Below, piece by piece: positions 33,033-43,800 of a DNA stretch of 64,000 nt (its first letter is position 1; every line of letters starts with the position of its first letter). The stretch covers positions 4,288,890-4,352,889 of the forward strand of contig NC_092485.1 of assembly GCF_047495875.1 (NCBI RefSeq), in the 5' to 3' direction. Both the position numbers and the translations under genes were made by a program. The notes below the pieces were generated by a model. That model was given only the letters and a program-made list of their open reading frames with translations, searched no databases and had not been told where the DNA came from. The stretch is from Pithys albifrons albifrons. Lineage: Eukaryota > Chordata > Aves > Passeriformes > Thamnophilidae.

Positions 33033-33716
33033 ATGCAAATGAGATGCTAATGACACATGCAAACGAGGCATGGCAAAGAGGGGTGGCCGAGAGCGGGGGG
33101 CGCGCGCTATATGCAAATTAGGGTGGGCGGGACCGCGCGCGCGCCATGAAGATGAGATGGGGCGCGGGGCGGACAGTCGGCGCTATGCTAATGAAGGGGC
33201 GTGGTTATGCAAATGAAGCGAAAAGATGGTCGGTGGTGGCTTGTGTTATGCAAATGAGATGGGCGGTGCCACCGCCCCAATGCAAATTATATGGGCCGGA
33301 TCTCCCGCGTTATGCAAATGAGGTGAGCGCCAAATCCGCCTCTATGCAAATGAACGGGAGGTATCAATGCCCTGTGCACAAATGATGCGTGGTGTCGGTG
33401 CGCGATGCAAATAAATGCGGGCTGCGTTCGCCTATATGCAAATAAGATGAGCGGTGCCACTTATGTATGCAAATGAGTGGGCGGTGCTCTGCGGAGAGGG
33501 GATAGACCGAGTCTCGCGTTATGCAAATGAGGGGGCGCACGGCTCCTCCTTTCTATGCAAATAACTGGGCGGTGCCGTCGGGTTATGCAAACGAGGTGCA
33601 CGCGATGCCGCCTCTATGCAAATGAACGGGTGGTGCGGTGTCATATGCAAATGAGCTGATTATATCATTGTTCCCATGCAAATGAGGTGGGCGGGGCCGT
33701 CCCGCGCTATGCAAAT
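33033..33716 (+). repeat. Array of POU octamer motifs (ATGCAAAT) with about 31-bp spacing
   Basis: Exact ATGCAAAT begins at 33033, 33111, 33207, 33248, 33280, 33312, 33344, 33405, 33436, 33467, 33521, 33555, 33616, 33645, 33676 and 33709. One-mismatch copies begin at 33044 and 33185 (ATGCTAAT) and at 33057 and 33585 (ATGCAAAC). All are on the plus strand. From 33207 on the steps are mostly 29-34 bp (41, 32, 32, 32, 61, 31, 31, 54, 34, 30, 31, 29, 31, 33), so 61 is about two units. The core plus a following GAG or GAA is far better kept than the GC-rich spacers. It looks like a degenerate minisatellite whose unit carries an octamer and often a GC box. Confidence 0.95.
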
Positions 33717-33849
33717 GAAGCGCCGCCGCGCGCTGATTGGCCGCCGCTCGCGGGGCGCCGCCGCGTGTTCTCGCGAGAGCGGCGGCGGGGCCGGGGGGCA
33801 GTGCCGGTCCCGGGGCCGGGCCGGGGACACCGAGGCCGTGGCTGGGACC

Positions 33850-33879
33850 GGGGCCGGGGCCGGGGCCGGGGCCGGGGCC
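33850..33879 (+). repeat. GGGGCC hexanucleotide repeat, 5 copies
   Basis: Five perfect GGGGCC units within a longer G-rich tract (about 33785-33900), 27 nt upstream of the chosen YOD1 start. The plus strand could form G-quadruplexes. If initiation occurs upstream it encodes Gly-Ala in the YOD1 frame. Confidence 0.95.
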
Positions 33880-33906
33880 GGGCTGGGACCGCGGCCGTGG
33901 CCGAGG

Positions 33907-35452
33907 ATGCTGCGGCTGCGCTGCAAGGCCCGCAGCGGGTCGCACGCGCTGCCGGCGCTGTCCCCGCACTCGCGGCTCCGAGACATGCAGGCCGCGCTGG
34001 CCGCGCTGACCGGCGTGCCCGCCCCCGCGCAGCGCGTCCTGCTCGGCTTCCCCCCGCGCTCCCTCGACCTCAGCGACGGCGAGCGGCGCCTCGGCGAGCT
34101 CGGCATCCACTCGGGTGAGCGGGGCGGGGGCGAGGGCGGCGCTGCTGCCCCGGGGCCGGGCATTGCAGGGGCCGGGCATTACAGAGGCCGCGGCGCACAC
34201 GCCCCTCGGCCGGGCCGGTTCCGGGAGGTGTCACATCCTGCTCGCCGGGGCTGTGCCGGGTCCGGTGTCACATTCTGCTCGCCGGGCTGTGCCGGGTCCG
34301 GTGTCACATTCTGCTCGCCGGGGCTGTGCCGGGTCCGGTGTCACATTCTTCTCGCCGGGGCTTTACCGGGGCTGGAGGGGACGGGGAGCGGGACGCTCCA
34401 GGTGAGTCCCCCCTGATGCCCGTTGTGGTGCCCGTGGTGTTTGGCTGAGGCGCTTTTCCATCAGGATACCGAGCTGGGGAGAAGGAGTGGATGTGTCCAA
34501 GGGCAGACTGGACGGGGCTGGGAGCAGCCAGGGCTAGTGGAAGATGTCCCTGCCCATGGCTGGGGGTGGAACTCGGTGATGTTTAGGGTCCCTCCTGACC
34601 CAAACCATTCCACGGTTCCATGATTGTGGTTTGTGATGCTCAGTAACAGCAACACAGCCGTGTTGTCCTGTTTCAGGAGCGGCAGCAGCAGCTTTAAACC
34701 CCACCTGTGCGTGTCCCTCTCAACTCTCCCCCTCCTGTCTGGCAGGTGACACCCTCATAGTCGAGGAGGACACGTCCAAGCCCAAGCCCGACTCGCCCGT
34801 GGTCACCAAGAGAACCATGTCCCACTCGCTCAGGGAAGCCGTGCCCGTGCTGGCCAGGAGGGTGGTCCCAGCAGACAATTCCTGCCTCTTCACCAGCGTG
34901 TCCTACGTGGTGGAGGGCGGCGTGTACGACCCCGGCTGCGCCCCGGAGATGCGGCAGCTCATCGCCCAGATCGTGGCCAGCGACCCCGACTCCTACTGCG
35001 AGGCCGTGCTGGGCAAGACCAACAGGGAGTACTGTGACTGGATCCGCAGGGAGGACACCTGGGGAGGGGCCATCGAGGTGTCCATCCTCTCCAAGTTCTA
35101 CCAGTGCGAGATCTGCGTGGTGGACACGCAGAGCGTGCGCATCGACCGCTTCGGCGAGGACGTCGGCTACGCCAAGCGCGTGCTGCTCATCTACGACGGC
35201 ATCCACTACGACCCCCTGGAGCGCAGGGTCCCCGACTCGGACATTCCCCCCCAGACCATCTTCTCCACGAGCGATGACGTGGTGCTGGCCCAAGCCCTGG
35301 AGCTGGCGGATGAGGCCAGGAGGAAGAGGCAGTTCACGGATGTGAATCACTTCGCTCTGCGGTGCTTGGTGTGCCAGAAGGGACTCACGGGGCAGCTGGA
35401 GGCCAGGGACCACGCCAAGGAGACTGGACACACCAGTTTTGGGGAGGTGTGA
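33907..35452 (+). CDS. YOD1: Ubiquitin thioesterase YOD1 (OTU-family deubiquitinase)
   Basis: Two coding exons, 33907-34114 and 34746-35452 (915 nt, 304 aa), joined in phase 1. The N-terminal part ([11 protein letters not shown]... to about residue 78) is the UBX-like domain. The OTU domain has the catalytic motif PADNSCLF (Cys116) and the His motif GIHYDP. The C-terminus has a C2H2 zinc finger (CLVC...HAKETGH) and ends FGEV as in mammals. YOD1 trims ubiquitin chains with p97/VCP in ER-associated degradation. The start equals the internal MWRLRCK Met of human YOD1, which has about 44 more residues upstream. The frame here is open further upstream, with in-frame ATGs at 33676, 33709 and 33715 inside octamer motifs, so a longer N-terminus is possible. 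The final exon is GC-rich and intact. Confidence 0.95.
34228..34375 (+). repeat. 37-bp tandem repeat, about 4 copies, in the YOD1 intron
   Basis: The unit starts GTGTCACATTCTGCTCGCCG and continues GGGCTGTGCCGGGTCCG; four copies with few changes, the last diverging. Confidence 0.9.
34500..34627 (+). mobile_element. CR1 LINE 3' fragment in the YOD1 intron
   Basis: Sense CR1: GGGCTGGGAGCAGCCAGGGC, GATGTCCCTGCCCATGGC and GACCCAAACCATTCCACGG. Confidence 0.85.
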
Positions 35453-37865
35453 CACAGGCAGCACGAGGAGGGTTCCATCGACTACCTCACCGGTCCGGAA
35501 TTGGGTTCTGGATTCCCCCAGATGAGCTGTTTGTAACCATAAAAATTTTGTTCACGATAAAAAGAAAAAGCTTGAAAAGCAAAGTAACTTCCTGGTGGCC
35601 AAGGCACAGGTTTGGGAATAGGGGGTTGGAAATGGGGATGTCCTGGCATAGGATGTCGTGGGCAGGTGGTGGATAGTGGCAGCTACGCCTTGATTTGTGG
35701 AATAACCTCCTGTGTGTGTGATCTGAGCATAAAATCCACCTCTGAGTTGCTATGGGAATCTCTCTGTTTTCAGGGGAATTCAATCAGTCCAGAGGTGTGG
35801 GAAACACACAGATCAGCATTATGTACTCTGAGAATTAAACTCTGCATGTAGGAGCAGCTCTCAGAGGGACAGCTGCACCATTTGTAATGGAAATAGCAAC
35901 TACAGTATCAAAATGCTGTTTGTAATGGAAAGAGGATCTCAGAGCTGCCCCACAGTGTGTTACCATCAGGAATAGAATGTAGTTTGTGTGAAGAGACCTT
36001 TAGGGAAAGAAGTGGCCTCTAAGCTTTAAGGTAGCCTTCTTTAAATTAATGACTAGATGGATAAGTGTTGAATAAGCTTATTAATCCTCCATGGGTAGTT
36101 TTTAGTTGCTTGACAAAATAACTCTCAACCCCCTGGTGTTTCCACTGCATCAGAACATAGGCATGTTTCCTGGAGTACTTGGGAGCCTTCATAATAATAT
36201 TGGAAATTTGGGCAAGAGGGAAATAAGTAGTTAAGGAAGTGACTTAATTTGCATCTGTTAAATACATTTAAGCAGATTTTACTTGAGTAGAGCCAGTTGT
36301 GGCCATAGTGTTATAAAGCTGTTCCAGATACTGTATATGAGCACTTTAAGGTTGAGTTCTCACTCACTTTAAGGTTGAGTTCTCACTCTTTGCTGGTAAA
36401 AAGTTTTGCCCTTTGAAGGGCAGAGTGCTGAGCCAGAAGGGAGCCTTGAAGTTTCTTCATCTGCTTTCTGCCTTAATGTGTTTGGTTTATCACTGGTGAC
36501 TGTGGAGTAGCAACATTTTAATTCTGATAATGAGAGGTGCAGTTGAAGTTTCAGAACAAAATAAGCTGTATTTGTACTGTTGAGTATCAGGGAAGATGAA
36601 ATTGGTTTCATTTAATTTCTTACCTCACAGTGGGGGTTGTGAGGCTCAACAGCAGGTGCTTTTGAGGTCTTTTAAAAGGTGCTGTAAAGGTGCATATTAC
36701 TGAAGGGGATTTTTTTTTTCTTTTGAAATGCCTGCAACACATAATTGTTTCTTGAATTTTAAAATGTTCTTTACCTGCCATTTTTCTTTTACTGTTTTGA
36801 GTGACCTTCCTTGCACTTTTAAAATGGGGAGCAAGAACGTGCATCTTTGGACTGAGGCAGAAATAAACCCACTTTCCCCATGGAACCTAAAATCCAGTTT
36901 TAAAGGCCTCCATTCCTTAAGGCACTTGACTAAACTGGTGCAGCAAAACCACCTTTTCTACAAAAATCACGTTTCACTGAAGTTCTCAGCAAAAGCTCCC
37001 AGTTGGATCTTGAAATACAGGAAAGTCTTATTGAAGAAGGAACATAATTACTTAAGTGCTTTGCTGAATTAAGGCATGAATAATTAAATTTAAAGACTAA
37101 AATCACCAAGAGCACTATGGACCAGGTTTGGTTTTAATTCAGTATTAAAATACACATTGGCACTGTTGGGAGTTCCCCACAGAAAACCATTTGGCTTCCA
37201 GTGTTAAACCCTGCTCTGCTTTTAGCCTGTCATTAGAAAAAGAAGAAAAAAAAACCCCAAACCCCAACATTAAAACCAGCCCTATAGAAGCTGATGCTTA
37301 AAAACCTAAAGAAATAGCTGACAGTTCAAAGGAACTTGGAGATTACACTGTGTTATAACTACTTGAGATGAAATCCTGTCTAGGAACGAGACCAAGAGAC
37401 TGTCGAGCCCAGGGTGTGTTCTCAGGTTTCACGTGGAAGCCTCGAGATGCCTTGGACAAGGAGCTGATCCTCACCCTCTGCCATCTGTACAATGGACACA
37501 AAACCTACCTCAGAGAGGTGCACGAGGTGTCTTTGGGTGTCTTTGAAACAGGAGTGGAAGATACATATTTATTGTCTGCCTTGTCTGCAAACACATTGAC
37601 TCTGGGGAGCAACATTTAGGTTTTAGCTTTGTGTCCTGGATAGTTTTCTCAAAGTGTGGAAAACTTTTTTTTTTTCCTGGTATTTCTCAGTTGCAGTATT
37701 TCTAAAATTAGCATTATTTAATCCAGAGTGTTTAGCTTTGCTAGATCATGTTTGCCTTGGAGATCTGTTAACAGAGGATCAGTTCTGTTTGAGGGACACT
37801 TGTCACTATCACTGCTTGGATGTTTTCTTTTGTTGCCTAGAAAATAAAATCTCTTTGATTAAAAA
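35453..37865 (+). other. YOD1: Probable 3' UTR of YOD1
   Basis: About 2.4 kb without a supported coding frame, ending at AATAAA (37843-37848) followed by an A-run. It includes a short direct duplication of CACTTTAAGGTTGAGTTCTC at about 36342-36387. Confidence 0.6.
37843..37848 (+). terminator. Probable poly(A) signal of YOD1
   Basis: AATAAA within GAAAATAAAATCTC, about 2.4 kb after the stop codon. The A-run just downstream is typical of a cleavage region. Confidence 0.55.
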
Positions 37866-40800
37866 AAAGTCAACTAACTGCTGTAATTTGTGGCTGTAAA
37901 AGCTGATACTGTTACAGGCTGACAAACTGAGAGAACAAGTAACCTGTGGTACTGCCTGAGTCAGAAAACCTGCTGTGATTCTCCTAAACTCTCCCAAACA
38001 AAAGTATCTACATTATGGACAATGTAAGGTTTGGATAGATTTAAAGTACAACTCCTTTTATTTTTTAAATGTTAATATTAGGGGGGTTTAGTACCTTTTA
38101 ACCAGGATCTGCCTGTCCTTAATGATACCTTTAGGGAATTATCACAGAAATGGCTTCCTGCTATTAGTGGGATGAACTTCTGAACGTGACTCCTACACTA
38201 ATTGTCTGCAAGATGCTAATTATGGATATTTTAGACTAAAGGTGTTGTGAGTCACAGGTGCAGGCAGGGAATAGTCTCACCTGGCAAGAGCAGTTCAGAA
38301 AGTCTCTGAAATACTTATCTCCTTAACCATCATTTCTGTTTCCATACACACTTCAAATAAGCCTTAACTTTCCAGGTTGCCCAGAGAAGCTGTGGCTGCC
38401 CCATCCCTGGGAGTGTCCAAGGCCAGGCTGGACAGGGCTTGGAGCAACCTGGAGTAGTGGGAGGTGTCCCTGCCCATGGCAGGGGGTGGGATGGGATGAG
38501 CCTTAAGGTCTCTTCCAACCCAAACCAGTCTGGGATTCTGGGATTCTATAATATATATCAAGAGATACCTGAGATATCAGGACTCAGCTATAAAGAGAAT
38601 TTCACACACCTCCAGAGTCTTTTATGCATTGAAATATATAAATCAATAAGTAGACTTTATGAATATTTGGGTTCAGTAGTATATAGATCTCCATGGATTC
38701 AATAGACTGAAAGACAAATCTTGCAAGAAAATCAATAATATTCTGAATTTCTGAAGGACAAACCCAATTCCTTAGTTCTGGATGAACTCATGAAAAGAGC
38801 AGTTTCTGGGGAGAGCACTGAGAAAAGGAACATCTTGTTCCATGGTACAGAATCAGCATCTTAAATTAGCACCTTTGCATGTGCACAGTCACAACAGAGG
38901 CCACTGGTGACAGTTTGGGGACAGTGTCCTGTTCCCATCTCACTCTGACCAGAAACTTGGAGAATATCACAGCTGTGATCAGTCCTGGGGCAACAAACCC
39001 ACCAGGAAACTGCACCAGCCACACAGGAACACAACATTCATTTTTAAACCTCTCTGACCCAAGCAAAGTCATCTGTTTGCCCTTCTCCACTTCAGAGGAA
39101 CAGCAGAGGGGACAGGTATGAATAAAGAAAAAGCAGAATTTCTCTGCTGACTGCCTGAAATACACAAACCCACATGTTGGGGCAATTTCTGAGCAATCAG
39201 ACTGACACAGCACCTCTGAATCATCTGTGTTTGGCTGATTTCTCTGCCCCTGAACCCGCCCATGGGCCAGCCCTACAAACCACTCCCTGCCAGGAGAACT
39301 CTTAATAAGAGGAACAAAAAGTTTGCAGCTTGCTGTTTTGAAAATTGCAACTATCATACAATTAAATGTCTGCCTTCTTTTTAAATCAAGTTGTAAAACT
39401 GCCATCAGGTTTGCTCTGCTCTGGCCTGGACAGAATAAAATTCCTTCAAACTGGGTGAAATCAATATTGCTTTTTCACCAGTCTGAGCACCAGAATGTTT
39501 TCTGTAACAAAAACACAATAAGGGAGTTAACAAAATTAAGTTGTCCAAAATTGCAGTGTCCTCATTATTATTTTTAATTAAAGCCTTGAGGAAAACGTTG
39601 TGGAACTGTATTAGACCTTGAGTGCTGCCTTCTCATTCCTGGTGTTGAGTTAATGGCAACCAAGCTGTGAAAACACATCCCCTCAGTTCTCTACCTCTCT
39701 TCCGTAAAATAGAGATAATAAACAGAGTTCCTTGGCCATATTAAAGTTTAATGACTTCTGTAAACTGCTGTGGAATAGGCATTAACTACCTGCTGTTTTC
39801 CATGACTGATTTGTCAGCACACAGACCGTACCTGCAATTTGCTTTAAGGAAAGTGTCCCACAGTCCCACAGAGGGACAGAAACGTCATTAAACTGACAGG
39901 AATCTTATCAGTGACGCCGTGGGGATGCGTTTCCTTCGGAGCCAGCCCTGAATCACTTGGGCTTTGTGTTTATGAACAGGGTGGGGCACAGCGGGGCTGG
40001 GAACGTGCCAAAGTCCTTTCGGGGCATTGTGGAGTTTTCCTCTGCATCACTCGCCTCCTTGCATGTACTTCATGCCATGGACATTAAATCAGACCTTATT
40101 TTGGGTCGTAGCTATTTCTATTCGTTGGAGGAAAAGGAATGTGGAGAAAGAACAGGTTCTTTCTGGCATGTTATTCAGAGGAGCTCGGGATTTCTCTTAA
40201 TGGATCGTGACACTTTCCTGACCCGCACAGGGCGCTGCAGGCGGCCAGCTCTGCCTGTGTTACTGCACAGACTCGAGTCCTTGTGCTGGCAGGACACCCT
40301 TGCCCTGTCCTGTTGCTCATCCCCACACTGTTTGCAGAGCAGTAGCAAAATAACTCCCTGGGTTTGATTTGCTCCCTCTCTTAAAGCAGCCTCAGCATGG
40401 GCACAACCTGACAAAACCGGCTTAAATTTAGAAGTAAAATTAATTAATTGATTAATTTAAAATTAAAAATAGTTCATTAACTCCAACATTTGGACTCTGT
40501 TAAATTGGTGCACCATCCGGCACGGCACCAGTTAACCCCTCCGGAGCAGTTCCACCAATCCGGTCCCCAGCGCCGATCGCGGCTGTCGCAACGCTCCGAA
40601 TGTGCCGCGTCCGCATCCCTTCCCTGCATCCCTTCCCCGCTGCGGGCCAGCGTGGGAGAGCAGGAACGGCCGGGGCTGCCTGGGCTTGGCAGCAGCCTCT
40701 GGCTCCTTGAGTTGCTCCTCAGCACACGTCCCCTTTGTACCAGCCCAAAGCTGGGCTCAGCACTGCCGGTGGGAGCTTCCTGGCTCATCTGCTTTCTCTC

Positions 40801-43800
40801 TGTCTTACCGCGCCTTTAATTAGCTGATGTTTCCACTTCCCTGTTCTGTGGAGCAGGGAAAATGTGTTGCAATACGGCCCTTTGCTAAAAATACAAATTA
40901 AAACAATCACTGGAGCATGAAATGGTGAATGAATCCGGTGGCTGTGGCTGTGCAGGGTTTCTGCTTGGATGTTCTCAGCTGTTCAGTGGCAGCACCTCAC
41001 AGAGCAGGTACAACAGTCCATGCCGTTTGTGTGGGGTGGGAGCAATGGGCAAAGCACTGTTTATCAGCGAGAAAAGCTCTAAGTTTAATAGCAGAGCCCA
41101 AAGTCGGGGTAGTAACAAGCCACTGCCTTCTCTCAGCTGCCCCTGCAGCACCACCTGGGCAGATCAGGGGCTGGGGGTCGCTGTCCCCCTGCACAAGGTC
41201 CTACAGATGGGAAAACTGAGCTCTTCTTTACCTTCCCCTGGAGAGAGGCAGCCCTTGTGCTCGGAGAAGGGGATGCTGCTGAAGGAAATGCCTCAGCAGA
41301 GTATCTGAGAATGTATCAGTGTGATGTGTGTCTCAGGAGCTTCAGCTTTACCCAGGCGCTGGGATTCAGCCTCAAGCTGCCTAGTGAAGGAGCCTCCAGT
41401 ATTGGAAAGCCAGGGAATGAACTTGTAGAGGGGCTCGGTGCGTGCAAGGAAAGATTCCAGGAGGGGCAGAGGGAGCTGCAGGTCGGTACAGGCAGAACAA
41501 GCCCCGGGGCTCTGCAGACCTGGGCACCCCCCTCCTCTAGCACGTAACTAAAGCTCCGTGCCGAAGCTTCCCTTCCAAAACACTACCTGTCTTTACAACC
41601 TCCTCCCAGGCAGCAAACTTTTGGCCCCTGGGAAGCTTTGCGGATCTACAAGTACATACCTGTTCTAGCACAGTCTGTGTTTTTAAGAGCCGAGAAGGAA
41701 CCGGCTCCTACCCCGAGAGCCTGCGGGACCTCCTGCCCAAACCACTCGAGAGAAGAAACCTGTTGTGAGGTGACGCGTTCCAGGGCGCAAACGCCCCGCC
41801 AGGGACTAATTAGTGCGTACAAAGGCTTTGGTCGGGGCTGCAGCTCGGCTGCCCCGGCTGTCAGCGAGCAGCTATGCGGCAGAACAGGATGTCGGATTAA
41901 GGAGTCTCCGGCGAAACCCGTGCCGAGGACATCAGAGGACGGCAGGGAAGTGGGTGAGCTGGGTGGTACCAGCCCGCAGCCTCCCGGGTGCTGCCTGTGC
42001 TGGCTCAGAGAGCTCGGCACGCCACGGCTCAGCGCTTCGGGTCACAGCATGGAGCAGTTTTAGGGGCTCCACCGTGCTCTGAGCAGGAGCAAAGCTGCCT
42101 TGCATGGGGGCAAGATGAGTTTGTGCCGGGCCGGTGCCTCTGGCTGCAGGTGAGGGGCTCGCTGTACCTGCCGAGCACCCACCTGCCCAGCACACGCCTT
42201 ATCTGCCGGGGAGGGGAGTTAATGTGTAACCCGGCTCTGTTTGGTTAGCCCAGGAGAGCAAAGAAGTCCTGGGATAGGCACGGCCGGGACGAGGAATTGG
42301 GCAGCACGGAACGACGGACGTCCTGGTAAAAGAAAAAAACCACAAAACCCCCCCCAAAAAAACTCAGATTAATAATAATCTGTATTTCTTCTTGTCCTTT
42401 GCTTTCTGTGCTTTTCCTGCTCAATGGGCTGCGGGTGAGGGGCTGAGCTGGGTGGGATGGGGGGCTCTGGGTACCTGCAGGGCTTTGCTTTGGAGGGGCA
42501 AAATGTGGTGGAGGTGTCACCAGCTAAAGCTGGACGAGGTGGTCTGGAAGAGGTGGAGGGAGGCAAGCTGGGGAGACCCACAGCTGCTGCTGGAGAAGCT
42601 GGGAAAACTTGTGCCCAGGACAGCAAACAGCTCGGGCAGCTGCTGCATGTGCTTAATTTACTTGTTTAAATAGGAGAAACTATAGATCTGCCACCATCTC
42701 CTTTCCCCCTGAGGTGGGAGCTCAGGGAAGGAGCAGCTGGGACGGTGCCTACAAAGGGGGGTTCTACTTTCATTTGTGTTTTGGGCTGGCCAGGACAAAG
42801 CCCTTTCCCGGCAGCTGAAAGGCAGGAGGGGTCGGGCTGCTCAGCCTCAGATGGCAAAACCACCGGGGGCCTTTAGCGCTGCTGGAGAGCCGGGAGAGAG
42901 AGCTTGGAGTGGCGCTGGCTAAAAGAAAGTAGCCTCTTTACATTAAGCAATTAGCATTAATTGCTACCCAGCACTTCTTTGATGTTTGAGGGCTCCGTGG
43001 GCTTTGTAAAGGACAGTTATAGCAGCGGCCACAAAACCTAAGGGAACTGGCTTTTTGTTTTAGATAAAAAATAGCTTCTCCCAATAGAATTTTTAGTGGG
43101 GGAACAGATACACACCACTGAAAACCAGCCATGAAGCAGCTTCTCAAGTCTTAAAATACTTGGTCACATTTTTAGTTTGTGGCAGTTACTCAGTGAAAAG
43201 AAGGAACTATGAAATCCTTCTGAATCATAAAAACTCAGGGGTTTCAACACTGATTTTTCCCCTTTCCTGAGTTGTGCTTTGGAGCCATAATCACATCAGA
43301 GAACGGGTGGGCAGGAAAATGAACTTCTTGTTTAGGTGCAGATCCGGTGAGCTCGGGGCTGAACTTTGGCTCCCTGAGAGCTGGGGCTCGGTGGTGCCAA
43401 AGCTTTGGCAGCTGCTTTAGGTTCTGCAAGTGCTGTTTGAATGAGAGAAAATTATTTCTTTAACGGACTGGTGATGATGGGCATCCCCATGGAGAAATTG
43501 GCTCCCTCCCACCCAGAGACTGTTGGCCCCAGGCAGCTGCACACTCAAGTTAAAGCAAGACTTTCACTTCCCCAGGAGTGTTTTGCTCTTTCAGATTTGG
43601 AAGGGAGGCAGTAAGAGGCAATTACAATGATGATGGTCAAGCCTCTTGCTACTTAGAAGTAGATAAAAATCTATAAATCTATATATCTAATTCTGATATA
43701 AATCTAAATTTCACTTTGTGGATGTTCAAGTACAGAAGTGTGCAGGAGCTTAAAACCTGCCAAACTCATCTGGTATCTGCTTCCTGACAGCTCAAAGCCC

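Noticed and set aside
33033..33716. Regularly spaced short repeats resembling a CRISPR array
   Set aside because: The conserved core is only about 8-12 bp, spacers are related GC-rich sequence rather than unique, and the setting is a vertebrate promoter between two recognised genes.
33033..33716. Octamers as a sign of an immunoglobulin V-gene promoter
   Set aside because: No leader exon, V segment or recombination signal is present; the flanking genes are PFKFB2 and YOD1.
33850..33879. Homology to C9orf72 because of the GGGGCC repeat
   Set aside because: Only the hexanucleotide is shared; the surrounding gene is YOD1.
33676..34416. 246-codon open frame over the YOD1 promoter and intron
   Set aside because: Only the part matching YOD1 exon 1 is coding; it then reads through the YOD1 donor into the 37-bp intronic repeat. 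The upstream part is noted only as a possible N-terminal extension.
34694..35464. 256-codon minus-strand frame antisense to YOD1
   Set aside because: Shadow of the GC-rich YOD1 exon; no homology and no splice or start context.
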